A DNA stretch of 64,000 nucleotides from Streptomyces ambofaciens ATCC 23877 (GTDB taxonomy: Bacteria; Actinomycetota; Actinomycetes; Streptomycetales; Streptomycetaceae). The position numbers and the translations under genes are program-made. The notes beneath the pieces are model-generated. The model did not search any database, had not been told where the DNA came from, and saw only the letters and a list, made by a program, of their open reading frames with translations. Positions 37,317 through 45,784 of this stretch are shown piece by piece. Where the stretch lies: positions 4,823,001 through 4,887,000 of the forward strand of contig NZ_CP012382.1 in NCBI RefSeq assembly GCF_001267885.1. The letters are read 5' to 3'. Each line of letters begins with the position of its first letter. Position 1 is the stretch's first letter.

Positions 37317-38065
37317 TGGAATCCGAGGGCCGCCTGGTCGGCGAACGGTACCGGCTGCTGCGGCGCGTCGGTTCGGGCGCCTCCGGCACCGTCTGGCGGG
37401 CGTTCGACGAGCACGCGGCGCACGAGGTCGCCGTCAAACGGCCGCGACTGCCCGGCGAACCGGCGGACGAGGCCTACCGCCGAGCCGCCCACCGCCTCTA
37501 CCGCGAGGCACGTGCCGCCGCCCGCGTCGACCATCCCGCGGCCGTCCGCATCCAGGACGTGGTCGTGGAGGAGGCCGGACTCGACGGACTGCCCTGGATC
37601 GTCATGGAGTGGGTCCCCGGCGAGTCGCTGCACGAGGTGCTCCGGCGCGGTCCGGTGGCGGCGCCCGAGGCGGCCCGCGTGGGACTCGCGGTCCTCGGCG
37701 CGCTGCGGGCGGCGCACGCCGTCGGCATCGTGCACCGCGCGGTCAGGCCCGCGAAGGTCCTGCTCGGCCCGCGGGACCGCGTCGTGCTCACCGACTTCGG
37801 CACCGCCCGCGTGCCGGGCGAGGACTCCCTGCGGGGTGCCGGACCCGCGGCGGACCTGCGCTCACTGGGCGACCTGCTGCGCACCGCCGTCGGTGACCGG
37901 TCGCCGGGCGGACCGCTCGGCCCGCTGATCGAACGGCTCGGGGACGAGGACGCCACGCGGCGACCGGACGCCGAGGAGGTCGAACGGCACCTGCGGACGG
38001 TGGCCGGCGCCTCGTGGCCCGCGCCGGACCGGCCGGCGGCGATCAGGACCGGCCCTTCCGTATGA
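37316..38065 (+). CDS. soluble pseudokinase coupled to array member 5 (array member 6)
   Basis: 249 residues. The ATP-binding half is retained (GSGASGTVWRA, VAVKRP, and TDFGTAR), but the catalytic motif reads HRAVRPAK in place of HRDxKxxN: Asp to Ala142, Lys to Arg, Asn to Lys. The activation segment is very short and no APE motif is visible. There is no membrane helix. Start and stop overlap with the upstream kinase (TGATG), which implies a fixed ratio of the two proteins. I infer a regulator or scaffold of the neighbouring membrane kinase. Confidence 0.88.
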   Translation: MESEGRLVGERYRLLRRVGSGASGTVWRAFDEHAAHEVAVKRPRLPGEPADEAYRRAAHRLYREARAAARVDHPAAVRIQDVVVEEAGLDGLPWIVMEWVPGESLHEVLRRGPVAAPEAARVGLAVLGALRAAHAVGIVHRAVRPAKVLLGPRDRVVLTDFGTARVPGEDSLRGAGPAADLRSLGDLLRTAVGDRSPGGPLGPLIERLGDEDATRRPDAEEVERHLRTVAGASWPAPDRPAAIRTGPSV

Positions 38066-38187
38066 CGCCGCACAACTCCCTGATCAGCGCGTTTGTTGCC
38101 AGCGATCACTGGCGGCGTGTGAGCACTCGGTGAATCCCTATTACCGACGGGTACACAAAGCGCGCGCGGCGGCATACCCTGCGGCTC

Positions 38188-39801
38188 ATGACGGATGCGC
38201 AGGCCCCGGAAATCACCGGCACGAACCCTCTCGCCCCCGCCCCCGCGGGCGCCCGCACCGCTGCCGACGTGGTGACGCCCGAGCTGGTCGCCCAGCTCAC
38301 CAAGGGCGTGGCCGGCTCCGGCCGCACCGCCAACCACTCGCCGTTCACCGGCGAGAAGCTGGCCGACCTGCCCGAGTCGACCCCCGAGGACGTGGCCCAC
38401 GCCTTCGAGCTGGCCCGCGCCGCCCAGGCCGTCTGGGCACGCACCCCGGTACGGGAGCGCGCCGCGGTCCTGCTGCGCTTCCACGACCTGGTGCTGGAGC
38501 GCCAGGCCGAGGTGCTCGACCTCATCCAGCTGGAGACCGGCAAGGCCCGTCTGCACGCCCACGAGGAGGTCCAGGCCGTCGCGGTCGCCGCCCGGCACTA
38601 CGGCCGCAAGGCCCCCGCCTACCTGCGGCCCAAGCGGCACACCGGCGCCGTACCGGCCCTGACCAAGGTCACGGAGCTGCGCCACCCGCGCGGTGTCGTC
38701 GGCCAGATCGTGCCGTGGAACTACCCCCTCGAGCTCTCCGTGGGCGACGCCCTGCCGGCCCTCGTCGCGGGCAACGCGGTCGTGATGAAGCCCGACACCG
38801 AGTCCTGCCTCACCGCGCTGTGGGCCCGTGACCTGCTGATCGAGGCCGGGCTGCCCGCCGACGTCCTCCAGGCCGTCATCGGGGTCGGCCCGGTCATCGG
38901 TCCCGAGGTCGTCAAGCACGGCGACTACGTCTCCTTCACCGGCTCCACCCGCACCGGCCGCGAGGTCGCCACCGTCGCCGCGGACCGCCTGGTCGGCGTC
39001 TCGCTGGAGCTGGGCGGCAAGAACGCCATGCTGGTCCTGGCGGACGCCGACATCGAGAAGGCGGCGGCGGGCGCCGTCCGCGCGTGCTTCTCCTCCGCCG
39101 GCCAGCTGTGCGTCTCCATCGAGCGGCTGTACGTCCACGAGTCGGTCGCCGACGCCTTCCTCGACCGCTTCGCCGCCCGCGCCCGCGCGATGCGGCTGGG
39201 CAGTTCCCTGGCGTACGGCGCGGACATGGGATCACTGGTCAGCGGACACCAGCTGGAGACCGTCAAGCGGCACGTGGAGGACGCCGTCGCCAAGGGCGCG
39301 CGCGTCGTCGCGGGCGGCGTGGCCCGCCCCGACATCGGCCCGTACTTCTACGAGCCGACCATCCTCGACGGCGTCACGGAGACCATGACCCTGTGCTGCG
39401 AGGAGACCTTCGGTCCGGTGGTCTCCGTGTACCGCTTCTCGGACGTGGACGAGGTCGTCGAGCGTGCCAACGCCACGCCGTACGGGCTGAACTCCTCGGT
39501 CTGGACGACCGACGCCCGTCTCGGCCGCGAGATCGCCGCCCGGCTGCGCACCGGCACCGTCAACATCAACGAGGGCTACGCCTCCGCGTACGGCAGCGTC
39601 CAGGCGCCCATGGGCGGCATGAAGGAGTCCGGCCTCGGCCGCCGGCACGGCTCCGAGGGCATCCTCAAGTACACCGAGTCGCAGACCGTGGCCCACCAGC
39701 GGCTGCTGCCGATGGCGCCCTCGCTGGGCATGGACGACGAGAAGTACGCGGCGTTCATGAGCCGGAGCCTGCGCCTGATGAAGGCGTTCCGCTTCCGCTA
39801 G
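38188..39801 (+). CDS. gabD2: succinic semialdehyde dehydrogenase (NADP+)
   Basis: 537 residues, ATG start. Aldehyde dehydrogenase superfamily with Glu274 (LELGGKN) and the catalytic Cys308 (AGQLC). The PWNYPLELSVGDALPALVAGN segment and FTGSTRTGR nucleotide loop are typical. The extended N-terminus and the SSGR-like C-terminal pattern match the succinate-semialdehyde dehydrogenase group annotated in actinobacteria (GabD2). The next gene, a GMC oxidoreductase, starts 62 bases later in the same direction and may use or make a related aldehyde; that is inference. Confidence 0.88.
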   Translation: MTDAQAPEITGTNPLAPAPAGARTAADVVTPELVAQLTKGVAGSGRTANHSPFTGEKLADLPESTPEDVAHAFELARAAQAVWARTPVRERAAVLLRFHDLVLERQAEVLDLIQLETGKARLHAHEEVQAVAVAARHYGRKAPAYLRPKRHTGAVPALTKVTELRHPRGVVGQIVPWNYPLELSVGDALPALVAGNAVVMKPDTESCLTALWARDLLIEAGLPADVLQAVIGVGPVIGPEVVKHGDYVSFTGSTRTGREVATVAADRLVGVSLELGGKNAMLVLADADIEKAAAGAVRACFSSAGQLCVSIERLYVHESVADAFLDRFAARARAMRLGSSLAYGADMGSLVSGHQLETVKRHVEDAVAKGARVVAGGVARPDIGPYFYEPTILDGVTETMTLCCEETFGPVVSVYRFSDVDEVVERANATPYGLNSSVWTTDARLGREIAARLRTGTVNINEGYASAYGSVQAPMGGMKESGLGRRHGSEGILKYTESQTVAHQRLLPMAPSLGMDDEKYAAFMSRSLRLMKAFRFR

Positions 39802-39863
39802 GCCACCCGACCACGAGGCCCCCGGGCCACCCCAGTCCACCCCGTTCTCAACGAGGAGAGCAC

Positions 39864-41681
39864 GTGTCGCAGGAGAAGACCGTCCAGACCCGGGACGAGA
39901 ACGGGTACGACTACGACGTGGTCGTCGTGGGCTCGGGGTTCGGCGGCTCCGTGTCCGCCCTGCGTCTCACCGAGAAGGGCTACCGCGTCGGCGTCCTGGA
40001 AGCCGGCCGCCGCTTCACCCGCGAGTCGCTGCCGAAGAACTCCTGGGACCTGAAGAACTACCTCTGGGCCCCCAAGCTCGGCATGTTCGGCATCCAGCGC
40101 ATCCACCTGCTCGGGAATGTCATGGTCCTGGCAGGCGCCGGGGTGGGGGGCGGTTCCCTGAACTACGCCAACACCCTCTACGTGCCGCCGAAGCCCTTCT
40201 TCGAGGACCCCCAGTGGCGCGACATCACCGACTGGCACGAGGAGCTGGCGCCGTACTACGACCAGGCCCGGCGCATGCTCGGGGTGCGGCTGAACCCGAC
40301 GATGACCCCGTCCGACGTGCACCTGAAGGCGGCGGCCGAGCGGATGGGCGTGGGCGACACCTTCCACATGGCGCCGGTCGGCGTCTTCTTCGGCGACGGC
40401 GAGGACGCCGACGGCACGGCGAAGGCGGAGCCCGGCGAGAAGATACCCGACCCCTACTTCGGCGGCGCGGGACCCGAGCGCCAGGCCTGCACCGAGTGCG
40501 GCTCGTGCATGACCGGCTGCCGCCTCGGCGCCAAGAACACCCTCAACGAGAACTACCTGTACCTCGCCGAGCGGGCCGGAGCGGTCGTGCACCCGATGAC
40601 GACGGTCCTCTCGGTCACCGAGGACTCACGCGGCGGGTTCGCCCTCGCCACCCTGCCCACCGACCGCCGGAAGAAGGGGGCGGGCCGCACCTTCACCGCC
40701 CGCCGGGTGGTCGTGGCCGCCGGCACCTACGGCACCCAGACGCTGCTGCACCGCATGAAGGCGGGCGGCCAGCTCCCCCACCTCTCCGACAAGCTCGGCG
40801 AGCTGACCCGCACCAACTCCGAGGCCCTGGTGGGCGCCCAGACCGACGACCGGCGCTACCGCAGGGCCACCGGCGAGGCACGGGCCGACTTCACCCGCGG
40901 CGTCGCCATCACGTCCTCCATCCACCCGGACCCCAACACCCACATCGAGCCGGTCCGTTACGGCAAGGGCTCCAACTCGATGGGCAGCCTGTCCATCCTC
41001 CAGGTCCCCTACGCCGGGCACACCGCGTCCGGCGCCTCCCGGGTCCTGGGCTTCCTGGGCCACGCGGCCAAGCACCCCCTGCTGGTGCTGCGCTCGCTGT
41101 CCAACCGCAAGTGGTCGGAGCGGACCATCATCGGTCTGGTCATGCAGTCCCTGGACAACTCGCTGACCACGCACCTGAAACCGAACGGCGTCGGCAAGGG
41201 CCTGCTCACCGCCCGCCAGGGGCACGGCTCGCCCAACCCGAAGCAGATCAAGGCGGCGACGGAGGGCGCCTCGGCGCTCGCCGCCGAGATCAACGGCTTC
41301 GCCGGCTCCAACGTCGGCGAACTGATGGGCACCCCGCTCACCGCCCACTTCCTGGGCGGCTGCCCGATCGGCGCCTCCCGCGAGACCGGGGTCATCGACC
41401 CGTACCACCGGCTCTACGGACACCCCGGGATCTCGGTCGTGGACGGCGCCGCGGTCTCCGCGAACCTGGGCGTCAACCCGTCGCTGACCATCACCGCGCA
41501 GGCCGAGCGGGCGATGTCCTACTGGCCGAACAAGGGCGAGAGCGACCCGCGGCCGGCCCAGGGCACGGCGTACGAGCGCCTGGCACCCGTCGAGCCCAAG
41601 GCCCCGGCGGTCCCGGCGGAGGCCTTCGGCGCGCTGCGGCTGCCGTTCCTGGGGATACCGGCGGTGCCGCCGAAGAAGTAG
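39864..41681 (+). CDS. GMC-family FAD oxidoreductase
   Basis: 605 residues from the GTG at 39864, with ACGAGGAGAG upstream. The FAD motif GSGFGGSVSALRLTEKG lies near residues 19-35, and GAGVGGGSLNYANTL is the second glycine-rich signature. A C-terminal HFLGGCPIG and PSLTITAQAERA close the FAD site. The cysteine cluster CTECGSCMTGC at about 209-219 resembles a ferredoxin-like motif and is found in a cholesterol oxidase/glucose-methanol-choline subgroup. The substrate is likely an alcohol or sterol. The last codons already belong to a 20-bp tandem repeat that continues past the stop. Confidence 0.88.
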   Translation: MSQEKTVQTRDENGYDYDVVVVGSGFGGSVSALRLTEKGYRVGVLEAGRRFTRESLPKNSWDLKNYLWAPKLGMFGIQRIHLLGNVMVLAGAGVGGGSLNYANTLYVPPKPFFEDPQWRDITDWHEELAPYYDQARRMLGVRLNPTMTPSDVHLKAAAERMGVGDTFHMAPVGVFFGDGEDADGTAKAEPGEKIPDPYFGGAGPERQACTECGSCMTGCRLGAKNTLNENYLYLAERAGAVVHPMTTVLSVTEDSRGGFALATLPTDRRKKGAGRTFTARRVVVAAGTYGTQTLLHRMKAGGQLPHLSDKLGELTRTNSEALVGAQTDDRRYRRATGEARADFTRGVAITSSIHPDPNTHIEPVRYGKGSNSMGSLSILQVPYAGHTASGASRVLGFLGHAAKHPLLVLRSLSNRKWSERTIIGLVMQSLDNSLTTHLKPNGVGKGLLTARQGHGSPNPKQIKAATEGASALAAEINGFAGSNVGELMGTPLTAHFLGGCPIGASRETGVIDPYHRLYGHPGISVVDGAAVSANLGVNPSLTITAQAERAMSYWPNKGESDPRPAQGTAYERLAPVEPKAPAVPAEAFGALRLPFLGIPAVPPKK

Positions 41682-41798
41682 CGGCGCCGTCGAGGAAGCG
41701 GCGGTGCCACCGGGCAAGCAGCGGTGCCGCCGGAGAAGCAGCGGTGCCGCCGGAGAAGTGGCGGTGCCACCGGGGAAGCGGCCGCGCCACCGGAGAAG
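41659..41798 (+). repeat. 20-bp degenerate tandem repeat spanning the GMC stop codon
   Basis: Seven consecutive 20-base units with consensus close to CRGCGGTGCCGCCGGAGAAG, from 41659 to 41798, with a decayed eighth copy after. Units at 41719 and 41739 are identical. Unit 1 is coding, unit 2 begins with the stop codon TAG. Because 20 is not a multiple of three, each unit would shift the frame. Confidence 0.85.
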
Positions 41799-41854
41799 TG
41801 GCGGAGCGTCAGCAGGGGCCGAGCGGCGGCGGCAGGGGCGGAGCGGACATGCGA

Positions 41855-41888
41855 AAGGACCTGCGCCCCCCTCCGAGCGCAGGTCCTT
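41855..41888. terminator. terminator between GMC oxidoreductase and LAxTG protein
   Basis: Perfect 12-bp stem (AAGGACCTGCGC at 41855-41866 paired with 41877-41888) and a 10-base loop between convergent genes. Confidence 0.8.
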
Positions 41889-41914
41889 CCCGTCCTGTGT
41901 GCCGGACCGCTGCC

Positions 41915-42913
41915 TTACGCCTCGGAGCCGGCCTTGCGGCGTCGCACCGCGAACACCGCTCCGCCGCCGACGACGAGGGCGAGTCCGCCGACGAGCCCGA
42001 TCATCGGCAGCGCCGAGCCGGCGCCGGTCTCGGCGAGACTGCCGGTGACCTCGGGCGTGCCGGCGGCCGGCTTCTCGACGGCCACCGGCGCCTTGCCGCC
42101 TTCCTGCGGTTCGGTGCCCTCCGTGTCCGTGCCGGCGGCCACGATCTGGAACTTGTAGGCGACGTCACCGAAGCCGGTGCACTCGCCGTCCGTGTCCCCG
42201 TAGATCGTCGCGCCCAGCGTGAAGCCGGCGCCGACCGGGGCGTCGGCCCGCACGTTGATCCGCATCGCGATGTCGACCTCGTAGCCGGGCGCCAGCTCGT
42301 CGGTGTAACCGATGTAGCCGACCGCGTACCCGAACTCGTCGAGGTTCTCCCAGGCCTTGTCCTCGGGGTTCCAGGCCTGAAGGCCGACCTTCTTGCTCTC
42401 GAACAGCTCCTCGCCGTCCAGGTCGGCGGAGGCGCCGGCCAGGTACTCGAGGTCCCGCAGCGTGGAGTCGGAGTTGTTGGCCACGTTCAGCGAGAACTCG
42501 TGCCAGCCGCTGCCCGCCGCGATGCTGCCGGGCAGACCGCTCATGCCGACGTCGACCTTGGTGTCCTCGCACACGGACGGCTCGGGGTCGGGGGTCTCCG
42601 ACTCCTCGGGCGCCGACGTGCTCGGGGAGGGCGAGGCGGGCGGCGTCGAGGTGCCGGGCGCCGTGGTCTCGGGGGCCGAGGTGCTCGGAGAGCCGCTCGG
42701 CGTGTCACTCGGGGTGTCGCTCGGCGTGGGAGCGGTCTCGCTCTGGGACGTGCCGGGGGACGGGGCGCCGGTCGTGGGCGTGCTCTCGGCACTGCTCGCG
42801 GGCGGGGACGACGGAGTGTCGCCGGTCGCGTGGGCGGCCGGGGCCGCGAGCAGCGCCACCGGGGCTATCACCGCGGTGACGGCCGCGGCTGCCACGGCGC
42901 GACGAAGCTTCAT
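41915..42913 (-). CDS. LAxTG-anchored cell-wall surface protein
   Basis: 332 residues from the ATG at 42913 (GAGGT upstream). An N-terminal signal peptide (KLRR followed by a hydrophobic stretch ending APAAHA), a Ser/Thr/Pro-rich stalk (about 32-115), a folded domain with two cysteines (about 115-275), and a sorting signal: LAETG, a hydrophobic helix and RRRKAGSEA. LAxTG is recognised by class E sortases in Streptomyces, so the protein is probably linked to peptidoglycan. The function of the folded domain is unknown to me. Confidence 0.88.
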   Translation of the reverse strand: MKLRRAVAAAAVTAVIAPVALLAAPAAHATGDTPSSPPASSAESTPTTGAPSPGTSQSETAPTPSDTPSDTPSGSPSTSAPETTAPGTSTPPASPSPSTSAPEESETPDPEPSVCEDTKVDVGMSGLPGSIAAGSGWHEFSLNVANNSDSTLRDLEYLAGASADLDGEELFESKKVGLQAWNPEDKAWENLDEFGYAVGYIGYTDELAPGYEVDIAMRINVRADAPVGAGFTLGATIYGDTDGECTGFGDVAYKFQIVAAGTDTEGTEPQEGGKAPVAVEKPAAGTPEVTGSLAETGAGSALPMIGLVGGLALVVGGGAVFAVRRRKAGSEA

Positions 42914-43539
42914 GAAGACCTCGGAGTGTCCGGCGTGCCGCGCGTGCGGCACGGGAGGGTCGGGAGGCCTCCGCGTGTGGGGCGCGGGTGTGGCCCTTGG
43001 TTCGGTCCGTGCGGCCTGTTTGATCTGTGAAAGCTGTGAATGGTTGTCCCGGAACTCACAGAACTTTTATGTAACGTGCGTCACCCGGACCGGAGGAGGG
43101 CATGGCGAAGGGCCCCGCTGGCTTGTGCCACGGGGCCCTTCCTCAGCCGGCACCGGCGTCAGGGCAGCGCCGGTACCCGGGGGCGGCGCCGGGGGGTTGC
43201 GCCGCCGGCCTCGGAGGCGGTGCGGTCGAGTGGGTCGCGCCGGGGGACTCGGGTGCGGACCTGTTCCGTCGGCCGGCCCCGGGCGTCCCCGGAGCCGGCC
43301 GTTCTCTGGGTGACCGGGCTGCTGTCCCCTGCCGTCCGGTCACTTCCCTGGAGCGAGGTCCCACGGCGTACGGCACGATCCGTACGCCTCATCGCTCCAG
43401 CGAGCCACGCGTGGTTCTTTCGGGCCCGCCCCTGGCTGACACGGACACCGGGACCAACGAAGCCGTCGGCGCCCGGTCACGCGCCGTACGGGTGAGTCGG
43501 TCTCCGAACGCGGATGCGACGCCCGGACGCGCGCGGGCC
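42914..43539. other. 626-base intergenic stretch without a convincing gene
   Basis: Holds a strong hairpin at 43108-43140 and otherwise GC-rich sequence. An open frame at 43376-43143 (-) ends two bases before that hairpin but has poor third-position GC and a Pro/Arg/Ala composition typical of random frames. The hairpin lies about 400 bases past the chorismate mutase stop on that strand, so the stretch may be a long 3' untranslated region or contain an unannotated RNA. Confidence 0.4.
43108..43140. terminator. strong hairpin, isolated
   Basis: AAGGGCCCCG (43108-43117) pairs perfectly with CGGGGCCCTT (43131-43140). It could terminate transcripts from chorismate mutase on the minus strand. Confidence 0.65.
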
Positions 43540-43857
43540 TCAGACGCGCCCGCGGCACAGCTCCAGCAGCGTCATCGCCAGCGACGTACCCGGCTTGCCC
43601 AGCGCCTCCCGGTAGTGGTCGAGGACCTCCATCTCGCGGGAGAGGTTCACGCGCCGGCCGCCGGAGGTGATCCGCGCCTCCTGGATGACGGCGGACACGG
43701 CCATCCGCTCCTGGATCAGCCCGATGATCCGGTCGTCCAGGGCGTCGATGCGCTCCCGGGCACCGGTGATCACGTCGGCGGCCTCTCTGGTGCGGGCGCC
43801 GGTCTTCTCGGCCGCGGTCATGTGTGCCGCGGTGACGTCTGCTGCGGTGACGGTCAT
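43540..43857 (-). CDS. chorismate mutase (AroQ class)
   Basis: 105 residues from the ATG at 43857, with GAGGAGA upstream. The all-helical AroQ fold is recognisable from [30 protein letters not shown], with the Arg and Lys/Arg positions that bind the substrate dicarboxylate, and a C-terminal helix ending ELCRGRV. It converts chorismate to prephenate, the branch point to Phe and Tyr. The first 30 residues are Ala/Thr-rich and may be a flexible lead-in. Upstream on the same strand are an attenuator-like hairpin and a short Phe/Tyr-containing reading frame. Confidence 0.88.
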   Translation of the reverse strand: MTVTAADVTAAHMTAAEKTGARTREAADVITGARERIDALDDRIIGLIQERMAVSAVIQEARITSGGRRVNLSREMEVLDHYREALGKPGTSLAMTLLELCRGRV

Positions 43858-43913
43858 GTCGGGGTCTCCTCGCCGAAGGGGCGGTGCCCCCGGCCGCCAG
43901 GACCCGGGAAACG

Positions 43914-43950
43914 CCAGACGCCCCGGGCCTTGTCGGCCCGGGGCGCCTGG
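43914..43950 (-). terminator. attenuator hairpin upstream of chorismate mutase
   Basis: 16-bp stem (43935-43950 with 43914-43929) interrupted only by one G-U pair, 5-base loop, followed on the minus strand by CGTTTCCC. It lies between the leader peptide stop and the chorismate mutase ribosome binding site, where it would stop transcription early. Confidence 0.65.
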
Positions 43951-43969
43951 GAAGTCGCTCGTCAGTTGC

Positions 43970-44041
43970 TCAAGCAGCACGACCATGGCAGCCGGTGGGC
44001 CGGTTGCCATAGGTAAACAGGAAGGTCTGGTGCGTGAGCAT
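43970..44041 (-). CDS. probable Phe/Tyr leader peptide of chorismate mutase
   Basis: 23 codons: [13 protein letters not shown] then [10 protein letters not shown]. Residues 7-11 (F-L-F-T-Y) hold two Phe and one Tyr codon, and two of these are the rare TTT and TAT, unlike normal Streptomyces usage. The ATG sits six bases after a -10-like hexamer, so the transcript probably starts at its A (leaderless). A terminator-like hairpin begins 19 bases after the stop. The arrangement fits ribosome-mediated attenuation responding to Phe or Tyr supply. Confidence 0.6.
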   Translation of the reverse strand: MLTHQTFLFTYGNRPTGCHGRAA

Positions 44042-44047
44042 GGGCCC

Positions 44048-44076
44048 AGTATGCCCCGGCGACGGACGGTGTCCAA
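44048..44076 (-). promoter_or_regulatory. promoter of the chorismate mutase leader
   Basis: On the minus strand: -35 TTGGAC (44071-44076), 17-base spacer, -10 CATACT (44048-44053). Predicted start at or next to 44041, the first base of the leader ATG. Confidence 0.5.
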
Positions 44077-44153
44077 GCCGGTTCGGATGGTGAGACGCGG
44101 GGCCGCGGTCGCCCCCGGTGCCGTGGGCGGGACGGGCCGCCTGCCCGTCTCGG

Positions 44154-44159
44154 TAGAAT
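44154..44159 (+). promoter_or_regulatory. -10 element of guaA
   Basis: TAGAAT lies 41 bases before the guaA start. No good -35 is visible at the right distance. Confidence 0.35.
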
Positions 44160-44200
44160 CGGGAGCACAAGACCCCCGCCCGACCGCCGGAAGGCACCCC

Positions 44201-45781
44201 GTGTCATCAGCGACTCCCGCTGCCGCCGCCCCCGACACCGTCCTGGTCGTCGACTTCGGCGCGCAGTACGCCCAGCTCATCGCCCGTCGTGTCCGCGAGG
44301 CGCGGGTCTACAGCGAGATCGTGCCGAGCTCCACGCCGGTCGAGGAGATGCTCGCCAAGAACCCGGCGGCCATCATCCTCTCCGGCGGCCCCTCCTCGGT
44401 GTACGAGCCGGGTGCCCCGACCCTGGACCGGGCCCTGTTCGAGGCGGGCGTCCCCGTCTTCGGCATGTGCTACGGCTTCCAGCTGATGGCGCAGACCCTC
44501 GGCGGCACCGTCGACAACTCCGGCGCCCGCGAGTACGGCCGCACCGACCTCACGGTCTCCAAGCCCTCCTCCACCCTCTTCGAGGGCACCCCCGCCGAGC
44601 AGGCCGTGTGGATGTCGCACGGCGACGCCTGCTCCGCCGCCCCCGAGGGCTTCACCGTCACCGGCTCCACGAGCGTCGTCCCGGTCGCCGCCTTCGAGAA
44701 CGACGAGAAGAAGCTCTACGGCGTCCAGTACCACCCCGAGGTGATGCACTCCACCCACGGGCAGCAGGTGCTGGAGCACTTCCTGTACCGGGGTGCGGGC
44801 CTGCGCCCGGACTGGACCACGGGGAACGTCATCGAGGAGCAGGTCGCGGCCATCCGCGAGCAGGTCGGCGACAAGCGCGCCATCTGCGGCCTGTCCGGCG
44901 GCGTGGACTCCGCGGTCGCCGCCGCCCTCGTCCAGAAGGCCATCGGCTCCCAGCTGACCTGTGTCTACGTCGACCACGGCCTGATGCGCCAGGGCGAGAC
45001 CGAGCAGGTCGAGAAGGACTTCGTCGCCGCGACCGGCGTGCAGCTGAAGGTCGTGGACGCCCAGGAGCGGTTCCTCAAGGCGCTCGCCGGGGTCTCGGAC
45101 CCCGAGGAGAAGCGGAAGATCATCGGCCGCGAGTTCATCCGGGTCTTCGAGCAGGCGCAGCTGGAGATCATGCAGGAGGACGGCCCCGAGGTCGCCTTCC
45201 TCGTGCAGGGCACGCTCTACCCGGACGTCGTCGAGTCCGGCGGCGGCACCGGCACCGCCAACATCAAGTCCCACCACAACGTGGGCGGCCTCCCCGACGA
45301 CATCGAGTTCGAGCTGGTCGAGCCGCTGCGCAAGCTGTTCAAGGACGAGGTCCGGATGGTCGGCCAGGAGCTGGGCCTGCCCGACGAGATCGTCCAGCGC
45401 CAGCCCTTCCCGGGCCCGGGCCTGGGCATCCGCATCGTCGGCGAGGTCACCAAGGAGCGGCTCGACCTGCTCCGCGAGGCCGACGCCATCGCCCGCGAGG
45501 AGCTGACCGCGGCCGGCCTCGACCGCGAGATCTGGCAGTGCCCGGTGGTGCTGCTCGCCGACGTCCGCTCGGTCGGCGTCCAGGGCGACGGCCGCACCTA
45601 CGGTCACCCGATCGTGCTGCGCCCGGTCTCCTCCGAGGACGCGATGACGGCCGACTGGTCCCGGCTGCCGTACGACGTGCTGTCCAAGATCTCGACCCGG
45701 ATCACCAACGAGGTCAAGGACGTCAACCGGGTGGTCCTCGACGTGACGTCGAAGCCGCCGGGGACGATCGAGTGGGAGTGA
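44201..45781 (+). CDS. guaA: GMP synthase (glutamine-hydrolysing)
   Basis: 526 residues from the GTG at 44201 with GGAAGG six bases upstream. GuaA aminates XMP to GMP, the step after GuaB. The class I glutamine amidotransferase domain has Cys90 (GMCYGFQLM) and the YHPEV motif with its histidine. The ATP pyrophosphatase domain has SGGVDSAV, and the dimerisation domain ends KPPGTIEWE, the usual C-terminus. It converges with the PPOX gene, the stops being three bases apart. Confidence 0.97.
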   Translation: MSSATPAAAAPDTVLVVDFGAQYAQLIARRVREARVYSEIVPSSTPVEEMLAKNPAAIILSGGPSSVYEPGAPTLDRALFEAGVPVFGMCYGFQLMAQTLGGTVDNSGAREYGRTDLTVSKPSSTLFEGTPAEQAVWMSHGDACSAAPEGFTVTGSTSVVPVAAFENDEKKLYGVQYHPEVMHSTHGQQVLEHFLYRGAGLRPDWTTGNVIEEQVAAIREQVGDKRAICGLSGGVDSAVAAALVQKAIGSQLTCVYVDHGLMRQGETEQVEKDFVAATGVQLKVVDAQERFLKALAGVSDPEEKRKIIGREFIRVFEQAQLEIMQEDGPEVAFLVQGTLYPDVVESGGGTGTANIKSHHNVGGLPDDIEFELVEPLRKLFKDEVRMVGQELGLPDEIVQRQPFPGPGLGIRIVGEVTKERLDLLREADAIAREELTAAGLDREIWQCPVVLLADVRSVGVQGDGRTYGHPIVLRPVSSEDAMTADWSRLPYDVLSKISTRITNEVKDVNRVVLDVTSKPPGTIEWE

Positions 45782-45784
45782 CCC

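Noticed and set aside
43143..43376. Possible 77-residue minus-strand gene ending two bases before a hairpin
   Set aside because: I count about 16 of 77 third positions as A or T, too many for a Streptomyces gene, and the product is Pro/Arg/Ala-rich without features. The adjacency to the hairpin is suggestive only.
43102..44016. Plus-strand open frame starting ATGGCG just after GGAGGAGGG
   Set aside because: The ribosome binding site is too close to the ATG, the start lies at a strong hairpin, and the frame runs antisense through chorismate mutase. Composition is not gene-like.
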